DNA from: Bryobacterales bacterium
GTDB lineage: Bacteria; Acidobacteriota; Terriglobia; Bryobacterales; Bryobacteraceae
Length of the DNA: 35,873 nt
Direction of reading: 5' to 3'
NCBI GenBank assembly: GCA_003163855.1
Contig: PLRJ01000121.1
Span: 22,659-58,531, forward strand
Position 1 is the stretch's first letter, and each line of letters begins with the position of its first letter. Under the pieces are notes generated by a model. The model saw only the letters and a program-made list of their open reading frames with translations, ran no database searches and was not told where the DNA came from. Shown here piece by piece: positions 8,236 through 15,669 of the stretch. The position numbers and the translations under genes were made by a program.

Positions 8236-8646
8236 ATGCGAAGCTATGAGACCGATTACGCCGGCTGGGCCGAAGACCAGGCGGCCGCCATTCGCGAGCG
8301 GCGTTGGTCTGATGTGGACGAAGTAGCTCTCGCGGACGAGGTGGGTGATCTGGCACGTAAAGAGCGTCGTGCGCTGCGCAATCGCCTTGTGATTTTGCTG
8401 GCGCATTTGTTGAAACAGCGCTATCAGGCGGAAAAGGCTTCGCGCAGTTGGCAAGCGACAGTCGACGAGCAACGCTTGCGCATTCGCGAGATTTTGGAGG
8501 AAAGCCCCAGCCTGCGAGCGCAATTAAATGACGCAATCCTTAGCGCCTACGCAATCGCCCGTCTGCGAGCAGTGCGCGAAACTCAGTTGCCAGTCGAGAC
8601 ATTTCCTGTCCTGATTCCCTTTTCCGACGAAGACCTCGGACTTTAA
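8236..8646 (+). CDS. DUF29 domain-containing protein
   Basis: This 136-residue protein is a DUF29 member along its whole length. The diagnostic features are YETDYAGWAEDQAAAIRER at the N-terminus, LLAHLLKQRYQ, SRSW-like KASRSWQATVDEQRLRI, EESPSLRAQL and the final ETQLPVETFPVLIPFSDEDL. DUF29 proteins are common in cyanobacteria and soil bacteria, and their biochemical role is unknown. An AAGGAAG ribosome site is placed about six bases before the ATG. It follows marC by 25 bp and could be cotranscribed with it. The next gene has its own promoter. Confidence 0.9.
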   Translation: MRSYETDYAGWAEDQAAAIRERRWSDVDEVALADEVGDLARKERRALRNRLVILLAHLLKQRYQAEKASRSWQATVDEQRLRIREILEESPSLRAQLNDAILSAYAIARLRAVRETQLPVETFPVLIPFSDEDLGL

Positions 8647-8667
8647 TTCCGTTCCTAAATAATCTAA

Positions 8668-8696
8668 TTGACAAGCCCGCGCCTTGATGCTATTTT
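8668..8696 (+). promoter_or_regulatory. Sigma-70-like promoter of the BlaI-M56 operon
   Basis: The -35 element is a perfect TTGACA (8668-8673). Seventeen bases later comes TATTTT (8691-8696), preceded by TGC as an extended -10. The predicted transcription start is about seven bases further on, at or next to the ATG at 8703. The mRNA is thus probably leaderless or nearly so, and no Shine-Dalgarno sequence is visible. Promoter calling by eye in GC-rich DNA carries risk, but the element quality and spacing are unusually good. Confidence 0.72.
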
Positions 8697-8704
8697 TATA
8701 GCAT
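8687..8704. promoter_or_regulatory. Palindromic operator candidate over the -10 and start codon
   Basis: A perfect inverted repeat, ATGCTAT-TTTT-ATAGCAT (7-bp arms, 4-bp centre), covers the -10 element and the first two bases of the start codon at 8703. BlaI/MecI repressors bind short dyads at their own promoters, so this is a natural site for autorepression by the protein encoded immediately downstream. The assignment is inference from position and symmetry. Confidence 0.65.
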
Positions 8705-9092
8705 GGTGCTAGCCAAGCAGCATACGCTAAGCCGCCGCGAACGGCAGATCATGGACGTCCTCTACCGGCTCGGCCGCGCTACCGCCGCGGAGATTCACCA
8801 GAAACTTCCCGATCCTCCCGGTTACTCAGCCGTGCGAGCCATGCTGCGGGTGCTGGAAGAAAAGGGTCACATCCGGCACGAAGAAAAAGACTTGCGTTAC
8901 GTCTTCCTGCCTGTCATTACGCGCGAAAAAGCGCGCCGCTCCGCTGTACGCCATTTGGTGGACACTTTCTTTGATGGTTCGCCCCAACAGGCAGTCGCCA
9001 CTCTGCTCGACATGCCAGGTGCGCGCCTTTCGGACGAAGAATTTGATCGCCTAACCGCCCTCATCGATAAGGCCCGAAAGGAAGGCCGCTAG
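8703..9092 (+). CDS. BlaI/MecI/CopY family transcriptional repressor
   Basis: This 129-residue protein is a winged-helix repressor of the BlaI/MecI family. It shows LSRRERQIMDVLYRLGRATAAEIHQ, YSAVRAMLRVLEEKGHI and RHEEKDLRYVFLPV in the DNA-binding domain. The C-terminal dimerisation helices contain RHLVDTFFDGSPQQAVATLL. In the classic system it blocks transcription until the partner M56 membrane peptidase triggers its cleavage. Its stop overlaps the start of the M56 gene by one base (TAGTG), so the two are translationally coupled. It probably represses its own operon through the palindrome at 8687-8704. Confidence 0.95.
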   Translation: MVLAKQHTLSRRERQIMDVLYRLGRATAAEIHQKLPDPPGYSAVRAMLRVLEEKGHIRHEEKDLRYVFLPVITREKARRSAVRHLVDTFFDGSPQQAVATLLDMPGARLSDEEFDRLTALIDKARKEGR

Positions 9093-10672
9093 TGACAGCT
9101 CTCGTTTTGAACTTGTTCCTTCGTTCAGCGATTATCTGCCTAGCTGCCTGCACTCTGCGATGCTTATTGCCACGATACGCAGCGCGCGAACGACACGCCG
9201 TTTTATTTGCATCGTTCCTCCTCTTGCTTTTCTGGCCGTTGCTGGCATTATTTCTACCCGAACTTGATGTTGCACTGCCGTCAAACGCACCACCGGACGG
9301 CTCAGTCACGGTACAGGAGTTCCTGTTCGTCTCGGTGCATCCGGTGCAAGCTACCTTCGCTTATCTTCCCGTCGCTCTATGGCTGTTCGGCGTCACCCTT
9401 TCGCTGCTGCCGCTTCTGCTCGGATATCCCAAAGCGCTCTCAATAACCCGGCAGGCAAATCCGCTTAATTATCCCCTCGCTGACGAATTGCTGTCCTCTC
9501 TTTGCGCCCAGTACGGCCGCACTCGCAAGCCTTCCCTGCTCGTGATGTCTGCCCCTCTGATGCCATTCTTGTTCGGCATTCTAAAACCGAAAATCCTGGT
9601 GCCATCCGACTCCGCCAACTGGAGCGACGCCCGCTGGCGCACTGTCCTTTTGCATGAACTTGCACACGTTCAACGGTGCGACGTAGGCGCCCAGATGCTC
9701 GCTCATTTAGTCACCGCACTCTGGTGGTTCCAGCCGCTCTGCCGCCTGAACTACCTGGCGTTGCGGCAGGAAAGCGAACAAGCCTGCGATGCTATCGCCC
9801 TATCGTCAGGCGTGAAAGCTTCCGACTACGCCGCCGAACTTGTCCAACTGGCGCGAACCAACGAACATCGGCTCGGTTACTCATCCTCCGCAGTGATGAT
9901 GGCCGGACGCGGCAATCTGGAACCGCGAGTGCGCGCTATCCTCGACTCCACCACCAAACACAAGCTCCGGCATTTCGTCGCGGCAGCCATCGCTCCTCTA
10001 GTTCTCATTACCCTTGCTGCTTCGGCAGTCACTTTAAAGAAAGAAGACAACCCCATGAAACGCACTCTGCTTTCCAGCCTGCTGACTTCAGCCGGCCTCT
10101 CCGCCGCCACCATTGGCGGCTCGCTGCTCGATTCCAACGGCGCGGCCATCCCCAACGCCAAAGCTTCTCTTTACAACCCCGAAACCACCGTCTCCCACGA
10201 AACCGCGACCGCCACAGACGGAAAATTCTCGTTCTCCGTGCCCGCCGGACAATATATCCTGCGCATTCAAAAGCCGGGTTTCCCTTCGTTGTTCCGTGAA
10301 TTTAACGTGCAGGACGATTCTAAGATCGAGAAGCGCCTGAGCTTTACGCAGCCAGCCCTGCCGAGTGGTGAAGCACCTCAACATATCCGGGTTCCAGGCG
10401 CAGCTCAACAGGAAAAGCTGATTCAAAAAGTGAATCCCCTCTACCCGGTTTCAGCCAAACGCGCGCATTTGCAGGGGACGGTCTCGCTTGAAGCCGTGAT
10501 CTCGGCAGAGGGCGTGCCCGAAGACATCACCGTGCTTTCCTCCCCGGACGACGACCTGACGCAATCAGCCTTGGAAGCGGTTCGACAGTGGCGTTACAGC
10601 ACTACTTTGCTGAATGGCAACCCGATCGCGGTAGTAACCAACATCATCGTGAACTACACGCTAACCAACTAG
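9092..10672 (+). CDS. M56 (BlaR1-type) membrane metallopeptidase with carboxypeptidase-regulatory and TonB C-terminal domains
   Basis: This 526-residue protein has several N-terminal membrane helices and a zinc peptidase motif, LLHELAHVQRCD (HExxH near residue 188), with a downstream ESEQACD. Another hydrophobic segment lies near residue 310. From about residue 335 it has a carboxypeptidase-regulatory-like beta-sandwich (GGSLLDSNGAAIPNAKASLY). The last 100 residues form a TonB C-terminal-like domain (HLQGTVSLEAVIS, SALEAVRQWRYSTTLLNG). BlaR1 has a penicillin-binding sensor at this position; here it is replaced, so a different periplasmic ligand or partner is likely. It starts at GTG, coupled to the repressor. 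A Met at residue 322 could be an internal start for the tail, but this is unproven. Confidence 0.93.
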   Translation: MTALVLNLFLRSAIICLAACTLRCLLPRYAARERHAVLFASFLLLLFWPLLALFLPELDVALPSNAPPDGSVTVQEFLFVSVHPVQATFAYLPVALWLFGVTLSLLPLLLGYPKALSITRQANPLNYPLADELLSSLCAQYGRTRKPSLLVMSAPLMPFLFGILKPKILVPSDSANWSDARWRTVLLHELAHVQRCDVGAQMLAHLVTALWWFQPLCRLNYLALRQESEQACDAIALSSGVKASDYAAELVQLARTNEHRLGYSSSAVMMAGRGNLEPRVRAILDSTTKHKLRHFVAAAIAPLVLITLAASAVTLKKEDNPMKRTLLSSLLTSAGLSAATIGGSLLDSNGAAIPNAKASLYNPETTVSHETATATDGKFSFSVPAGQYILRIQKPGFPSLFREFNVQDDSKIEKRLSFTQPALPSGEAPQHIRVPGAAQQEKLIQKVNPLYPVSAKRAHLQGTVSLEAVISAEGVPEDITVLSSPDDDLTQSALEAVRQWRYSTTLLNGNPIAVVTNIIVNYTLTN

Positions 10673-11397
10673 CTCGCAGCAAGTGCATTGGCGCAACTAA
10701 AAGCGAGCTTTCGCTCCTTTAGTTGCGCCAACGCCTCCAGGCTCTTTTCTTCGTCAGCCGTCAGGTCGATGAGAAAAAAATCGTTGTTGTCTCTAATCCA
10801 GCTCAACGGCATGTCCCACCAGGCCAAATCCAGCAATTTTTCACGAACTTCTTCTGAGAACCGGAACTTGAGCATACGGGCAGGCGCGCCGGCATACACC
10901 CCATAAGGCTCCGACCGGAAGTTGGGCGGCAGGAGCGACCGCGCACCGATAATGCAGCCGTTCTCCACCACGCCACCACCCAGCATCATCACTTCGTCGC
11001 CAATCCAGACATCGCTCTTCAAAATAGAATCGCCGTATTGCGGCGGAGCAGCATTTCGCAAACCCATACCAAACACGCTAAACATGCACGTCGAAATGGT
11101 GCCAACGTCATGCTGGCCGTTCAGCATGAAGTGGCAATTGAGGCCCACGCTCGAAAATCGCCCCACTCGCATGCATTGGCGGCTTGAATCATACTTCACA
11201 ACAGAACCAATGCCGAGGCCTGAGCACCGGCCGATGTGGAAGGTGCCAAACCCAGGGTGCTCATCCAGCCAGGTGCGAAATAGCCGATGTGGCAGGCATG
11301 AGTGACCTCCGTTCCTGTAGCCGATCACTTGAAAATGGGCCGACCAGGGGTGATTATCGATCACGCCGATACAATCCGGCTCTGTAGTCACGTCCAT
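10669..11397 (-). CDS. Left-handed beta-helix (hexapeptide) acyltransferase, XAT/CatB-like
   Basis: This 242-residue protein carries hexapeptide repeats typical of xenobiotic O-acyltransferases and other CatB-like enzymes. The likely catalytic His is in LNGQHDV. SDVWIGDEVMMLGGGVVENGC and IIGARSLLP are the coils after the active-site loop, and GVYAGAPARMLKFRF is the usual family end. It should transfer an acetyl or similar group from acyl-CoA to a hydroxyl or amine; the substrate is unknown. The stop shares the four bases CTAG with the stop of the convergent M56 gene. The last 20 codons coincide with a large hairpin, so the C-terminal tail may be acquired sequence. Confidence 0.87.
   Translation of the reverse strand: MDVTTEPDCIGVIDNHPWSAHFQVIGYRNGGHSCLPHRLFRTWLDEHPGFGTFHIGRCSGLGIGSVVKYDSSRQCMRVGRFSSVGLNCHFMLNGQHDVGTISTCMFSVFGMGLRNAAPPQYGDSILKSDVWIGDEVMMLGGGVVENGCIIGARSLLPPNFRSEPYGVYAGAPARMLKFRFSEEVREKLLDLAWWDMPLSWIRDNNDFFLIDLTADEEKSLEALAQLKERKLAFSCANALAAS
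10688..10731. repeat. Large imperfect palindrome (hairpin) inside the acyltransferase 3' end
   Basis: Arms 10688-10701 and 10718-10731 are perfect 14-bp reverse complements (TTGGCGCAACTAAA and TTTAGTTGCGCCAA). An inner stem (10702-10706 with 10711-10715) closes on the loop GCTT, with a two-base bulge at 10716-10717. No T-run follows on either side, so a classical terminator is not obvious. A REP-like element or a structural transcript end between the convergent genes is possible. Confidence 0.75.
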
Positions 11398-11492
11398 GGG
11401 ATCTGAGATTCTGCTTACGTAGTCCCTTTCGCCCGCGAAAATCTCGCTTCTAGCGCAACTAAGATCGCCTAAAGCAAACTAAACGTATTGGT

Positions 11493-11736
11493 ATGAAGAC
11501 TCAAGCAAGAATCATGGGGATCGTTGCGCGACTAGCCGAAAAGCAGGCCCTCATCCGGCCCGATCAATCTTTGTTCGAATCGGGCTTGGCGGATTCGTCT
11601 ACATTAGGCGATCTTGTTTCCGCGCTCGAAGTGAATTTGCCATCAAAATTCCGACTGCTCATCTCTCGCCGCGCAAATCCGATTCCGTTACTCGCATCAG
11701 ACTTACCTGAAAGCTGAGCATCAGCGTAGTGCCTAA
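11493..11736 (+). pseudogene. Acyl carrier protein gene broken by two frameshifts
   Basis: The first frame from ATG 11493 gives a clear carrier-protein start: IRPDQSLFESG, then LADSSTLGDLVSALE, with the phosphopantetheine serine as Ser35 (DS motif). After codon 46 the homology leaves this frame. It resumes at 11633 as EFAIKIPTAHLSPRKSDSV, then TRI, and changes frame again near 11703 to continue as YLKAEHQRSA with a TAA at 11734-11736. Both changes fit single-base deletions. The reconstructed protein of about 82 residues has the length and helix pattern of an acyl carrier protein. The unrepaired frame stops at 11715-11717. The ancestral stop shares CTAA with the stop of convergent efp. Confidence 0.8.
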
Positions 11737-12290
11737 GCCCGTTCGAGATAGCTCGCGTCCGAAGTACTGACGCGAATCTTCTCGCCCTCATTGATAAATG
11801 GCGGAACCTGCACCACCAAGCCTGTGTCCATTTTCGCAGCCTTAGTAACGTTCGAAACCGTCGCACCCTTCAAGCCAGGCTCGGTCTCCATTACCGTCAT
11901 CTCGACGCTGGGCGGCAACTCCACACTCACCGGCTTGCCTTCGTAGAATTCGACATTCACCTTTAACTGCGGAATCAGGTAATCAACGCCGTCTCCCAGA
12001 GTCTCTTTGGTGAAGTGCATCTGCTCGAAGTTCTCAGTGTTCATGAAGTAGTAGTAGTCGCCATCGTCGTACATGTACTCCATCTCCTGCTCTTCCAGGG
12101 AGATGCGTTCTACCTTGTCTTCCGACGAAAAGCGGTGCTCAATCATCGAGCCCGACCGCAGATTCCGCATTTTCGCCTGCACAAAGCCGCGCAGGTTGCC
12201 CGGAGTCCTATGCACCATGCTGAAGACGGTGTGAAGCTCGTTATTGAACTTCACCACCATCCCGGGGCGCAATTGTGTCGCTGCAATCAT
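11733..12290 (-). CDS. efp: Translation elongation factor P
   Basis: This 185-residue protein has the three beta-barrel domains of EF-P. It binds between the P and E sites of stalled ribosomes and speeds peptide bonds at polyproline stretches. The family signatures are LRPGMVVKFNNELHTV at the N-terminus, YMYDDGDYYYFMNTENFEQ in domain II and TEPGLKGATVSNVTKAAKMDTG leading into domain III. The domain I tip loop reads TPGNLRGF: the residue aligned with the modified Lys34 of E. coli is Asn32, so neither lysylation nor rhamnosylation can occur there. It lies 23 bp downstream of the PEP-CTERM esterase gene on the same strand. A GGGAG element sits about 12 bases before the ATG. Confidence 0.97.
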   Translation of the reverse strand: MIAATQLRPGMVVKFNNELHTVFSMVHRTPGNLRGFVQAKMRNLRSGSMIEHRFSSEDKVERISLEEQEMEYMYDDGDYYYFMNTENFEQMHFTKETLGDGVDYLIPQLKVNVEFYEGKPVSVELPPSVEMTVMETEPGLKGATVSNVTKAAKMDTGLVVQVPPFINEGEKIRVSTSDASYLERA

Positions 12291-12313
12291 GAATTCGAAA
12301 AACTCCCTTGCCG

Positions 12314-13315
12314 TTAAACCTTCAGTTTACCAGCGCGAGCCGATCGCCGCCTCGCCGCGAAGAACGCCACACCGCCAATGCCGAGCAGGCCCCAAGTCGC
12401 GGGCTCGGGCGCCAAGGTTTGAAGAGCGGCTGCTGCGACGATGGCTTGCCCGGCGGCGGTTGGATGCTCTGTGTCCCAGAACAAATATTGGTTGGGATTC
12501 GAACACGGCGTTCCGCCCGCATAGTTCACCTCGCCGGTAAGGCAGGGATCCGTGACATCGGTAAGGCCAAATTGGGCCGGATTTGCCACAATGGCATCCA
12601 CCAGCGAATAGGTATCCAACACATCAATGCTCAACACCGGATCTTCGCCGGCGAGTATGCCCAGCGACTGCTCCAGGCCAAGATCAAATTCACCCGACAA
12701 CGCTGAGGCTGCTGCAATGCCCAGCGGCCCAGTAGCAATGGCGGCCGGCGTTTTGCCCAGATCGGGCACAGTCAGCACCAGAAAGTTTTTTGCGCCTTCG
12801 CTGGCAAGCGTGCCGACAGCGGTGTCGATATTGTTAATCACCGCTGCCACGTCCGCCGCAGCTTGCGCCGCAGTTGGAGACGTCGCAAGAATCGCGTTCA
12901 GGTCGTTGGAGCCAACCCAGATCGTGTAAAGCCCGGTAGGGTTGGCAATCGGGTTCGTCGCGTGAAAAGCGGCCAGCTGCGCTGGAAGATCGGCCGCACC
13001 CGCCGAGACGAAAGGCAGATTACCGCTAATCGCGCTGCCAACCGCATAGTCGGTTCCGCCCGCCAGACTGGGGGTGACGGAGGGAAGTCCCAGGCTCTTG
13101 GCCACGTCCTGCACCCAAACTGGACCGTTAGAAAATTCTCCATTAACGTAGGGCGGGGCGGGCTCGGCGCCGCCCGTCGCGATGTAGGCGTTACCGGCGT
13201 CAGACAGACTGTCGCCGAACGCGTAGATGGCGGAAATGGAGCTAGCCCGCGCCGAAGAAGCCAGCGTCGCCAGGGCAAAAACGGATAACCCAAAGCGAGA
13301 AATGTATGAAGACAT
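12314..13315 (-). CDS. SGNH/GDSL esterase with PEP-CTERM sorting signal
   Basis: This 333-residue protein starts with a signal peptide (to about residue 24). The SGNH blocks follow: FGDSLSDAGN with Ser36 as nucleophile, a Gly-containing block II, WVGSNDLN as block III and DTEHPTAAGQ as block V with the catalytic Asp and His. The C-terminus from about residue 302 is a PEP-CTERM anchor: a PEP motif (APEPATWG), a hydrophobic helix and a basic RRR tail. Such tails are processed by exosortase, which is not encoded in this window. The enzyme probably hydrolyses lipid or acetyl esters outside the cell. Its length matches thermolabile-hemolysin-like SGNH enzymes. Confidence 0.93.
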   Translation of the reverse strand: MSSYISRFGLSVFALATLASSARASSISAIYAFGDSLSDAGNAYIATGGAEPAPPYVNGEFSNGPVWVQDVAKSLGLPSVTPSLAGGTDYAVGSAISGNLPFVSAGAADLPAQLAAFHATNPIANPTGLYTIWVGSNDLNAILATSPTAAQAAADVAAVINNIDTAVGTLASEGAKNFLVLTVPDLGKTPAAIATGPLGIAAASALSGEFDLGLEQSLGILAGEDPVLSIDVLDTYSLVDAIVANPAQFGLTDVTDPCLTGEVNYAGGTPCSNPNQYLFWDTEHPTAAGQAIVAAAALQTLAPEPATWGLLGIGGVAFFAARRRSARAGKLKV

Positions 13316-13357
13316 GCGGCATAGTATATCGAATCCAGGCTGTCTACATTCTTTAGT

Positions 13358-14539
13358 TCAACGAGAGGCGCAAACCTTGCCCTCGACATTCGTGCCCGGA
13401 TGCCACATACCCGCTGCATCAGCCCGGGCCGTCACTTCCTTGTTGTCTTTGCTCTCCCGGTACACAAGTTTTTCATCAGGCTTCAGCTTCCAGAACACGA
13501 TGCTATCCTTCACATCCTGCCGCGCAATTTCCCAGCACTTCCCAACCGCAGGCGTAAGCTTAAGCGAACCGAAGTTGACCGTTTGCTGCTGCCATCCAGA
13601 TGGGCAGCCCTGCTGCTCGACACCGCGCGTTGTAATCGACACCCAGCACGCATCCGCATTCCAGTCCGATCGCGCGAATAATGTGGCCGTTTCCAACTGA
13701 TACAACCACGGATCCAAATTCTGATAGGCGATTCCCGGCAGATAAGGATCGGCCCACAAAAGCTCGTAGGCAACTCCGGGCCCGTCGTGAATCGTCTGCC
13801 GGTCTTCCACCGCCCAGCCCTGCAGAAATTGAGATGCTTCCAGATTTGGATCAAGCGTCACCAGAGCCAGCGCCGCCGCATGGCTCAGCCATTCCGGGCG
13901 TTCCAGTTCCTGCGGCTTTCGCGCCAGCAAGAATTCAACCGGAAGATGCTGAAAAAACTGCGGATCTTGCCGGCGCTGGTCCACTTCACCGCTCATGCGC
14001 CGCACGAAAAAGTATTCACAGGCGGCGTAAAGTTCAGGCGCATTGCGCGCGAGGCTTGTGGTCTCCAAATCCTGTCCGGAGCACGCCGCAGCATCGCGCC
14101 CCGCCGCAAGCCGCGAGAACAAACAGTCTCGGCGTCCCTGGAAACTCGTCGACACCGCAACCGCCGGCGCATCAGCTGAAAGTGCCGAACGCTCTTCCGG
14201 CGTAGCCACTTCGCCGCACCAATCCAGCACTAGCGCCCGCTGCCTGATCTCACGCGGATGCGCCAACCCCCACGCCACCGCCTCATGTCCGCGCGCCGCA
14301 TCTTTCGTGATCGCGAAATACAGCGCCAGCTCGAAACCGCGCTCAGAAGAGTCGGGCGCGCTCTTCACGCGATTCTCAAAATTCAGCCAGCGTGCTGTAT
14401 TGCGCTCCCTATCACGGGTCAGCCGCTTGTTAAGCTTGCTGGTCAGCAGCAATTTAGGCTCATGTGCCACTGCTTCCTCTGCCGCCGCCGCCAAACCACC
14501 TAACATAGCTAGCAGAAGCGCCAGCGGAACAATTCGCAC
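13358..14539 (-). CDS. Secreted protein of unknown function
   Basis: I do not recognise this 393-residue protein. It has a signal peptide (residues 1 to about 20, ending AAAAEE). A helical, Arg-rich segment (LNKRLTRDRERNTARWLNFENRV) follows, and then helical-repeat-like stretches to about residue 260. The final third is more beta-like and holds several Cys (DACWVS, QGCPSGW, GKCWEIA, KVCASR), which suggests disulfide bonds outside the cytoplasm. The N-terminal part vaguely recalls the alpha/alpha barrel of heparinase-type lyases, but no catalytic motif is evident. It is divergent from waaF with 74 bp between them, and is upstream of the PEP-CTERM esterase by 42 bp on the same strand. Confidence 0.75.
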   Translation of the reverse strand: MRIVPLALLLAMLGGLAAAAEEAVAHEPKLLLTSKLNKRLTRDRERNTARWLNFENRVKSAPDSSERGFELALYFAITKDAARGHEAVAWGLAHPREIRQRALVLDWCGEVATPEERSALSADAPAVAVSTSFQGRRDCLFSRLAAGRDAAACSGQDLETTSLARNAPELYAACEYFFVRRMSGEVDQRRQDPQFFQHLPVEFLLARKPQELERPEWLSHAAALALVTLDPNLEASQFLQGWAVEDRQTIHDGPGVAYELLWADPYLPGIAYQNLDPWLYQLETATLFARSDWNADACWVSITTRGVEQQGCPSGWQQQTVNFGSLKLTPAVGKCWEIARQDVKDSIVFWKLKPDEKLVYRESKDNKEVTARADAAGMWHPGTNVEGKVCASR

Positions 14540-14613
14540 TAGCCTATTTTTTCACACACGACGCCGCAACCATAAGAAAGTATCCTGAAAGCGCTGGCTG
14601 CCGTATAAAAACA

Positions 14614-15669
14614 ATGGAGTTTAAGAACATCCTGGTGCGCGCTACAAACTGGGTGGGCGATGCAGTCATGTCGCTGCCCGCCTTGCAGCAGTTGCGCGCC
14701 ACGCATCCCAAAGCTCGGATTTCGATACTGGCACGTCCCTGGGTGGGTTCGCTTTACGAGCGCGAAACCTTTTGTGATGAGCTAATCCCCTACCAAGTGG
14801 AGCGCGGCTGGCGCAATCTCGGCGCAAAGAGGCGCGTCGCGCAAGAGTTGCAGAGTCGCCAGTTCGATTGTGCTCTGCTTTTCCAGAATGCTTTTGAAGC
14901 GGCGATGCTCGTATGGTGGGCCCGCATCCCCGAACGTATCGGCTACGATCGCGATGGCCGCCGCTGGCTTTTGACCCGCCCAATTGCCGTGCCTCAACAC
15001 AACGTCATCCCGAAGCACCAGCGCTTCTATTATCTGGAATTACTGAAGCGCGCCGGCCTAATCAACAGCTATGATTTGGAGATTCCTATTCAGTTATCAG
15101 GAGCGCGCGCCGCGGCTGCGCAGGGACGCCTGCGCCTCGACGAATTGATCGGGTCAAGACGTGTCGTTGGAATAAGCCCGGGCGCGGCCTTTGGAAGCGC
15201 CAAGCGCTGGCTTCCCGAACGCTTCGCAGCCGCCGCAGTATCAGTCGCCAAAGCGCGCCAGGCAGTTGTTGTCGTCATGGGTTCTACTGCCGAGGCGGAT
15301 ATCTGCACACTGGTCCAGCAGCAGATCAGCGCGGCCGGCGTAGAGTGCCGCAGCCTAGCGGGTACAACCGCACTGGCAGAGTTCATCGAAATTACCGCCG
15401 CCTGCGAAATTATGCTGACCAACGATTCCGGCGCTATGCATATAAGCTCGGCGCTGGGCGTGCCCACCGTGGCAGTTTTTGGCGCCACGGATGCGGCAGC
15501 CACAGGACCCACCGGGGCATCGGCCCGCGTGGTTCAGGAGCAAGTGGATTGCAGTCCGTGCGGGCTGCGTGAATGCCCCATTGATCACCGCTGCATGACC
15601 CGCCTCAGTGCCGATCGCGTAGCCGATACGGCACTTGAACTGGTGGACGCCGTAAAACTGCCCCAATGA
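14614..15669 (+). CDS. waaF: Lipopolysaccharide heptosyltransferase II
   Basis: This 351-residue protein is a glycosyltransferase family 9 enzyme of the GT-B fold. It shows ILVRATNWVGDAVMSLPAL at the N-terminus, GISPGAAFGSAKRWLPERFA at the start of the second domain, TNDSGAMHISSALGVPTVAVFG at the nucleotide-sugar site near residue 270, and a Cys-rich CSPCGLRECPIDHRCM near the end. These fit WaaF, which adds the second L-glycero-D-manno-heptose to the LPS inner core from ADP-heptose on the cytoplasmic face. Its stop overlaps the next heptosyltransferase start by four bases (ATGA). Later genes in the window supply the ADP-heptose precursor steps. Confidence 0.93.
   Translation: MEFKNILVRATNWVGDAVMSLPALQQLRATHPKARISILARPWVGSLYERETFCDELIPYQVERGWRNLGAKRRVAQELQSRQFDCALLFQNAFEAAMLVWWARIPERIGYDRDGRRWLLTRPIAVPQHNVIPKHQRFYYLELLKRAGLINSYDLEIPIQLSGARAAAAQGRLRLDELIGSRRVVGISPGAAFGSAKRWLPERFAAAAVSVAKARQAVVVVMGSTAEADICTLVQQQISAAGVECRSLAGTTALAEFIEITAACEIMLTNDSGAMHISSALGVPTVAVFGATDAAATGPTGASARVVQEQVDCSPCGLRECPIDHRCMTRLSADRVADTALELVDAVKLPQ

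Noticed and set aside
9092..10672. Beta-lactam resistance regulator pair (BlaI-BlaR1)
   Set aside because: No penicillin-binding sensor domain or beta-lactamase gene is present; the family relation holds but the resistance role does not.
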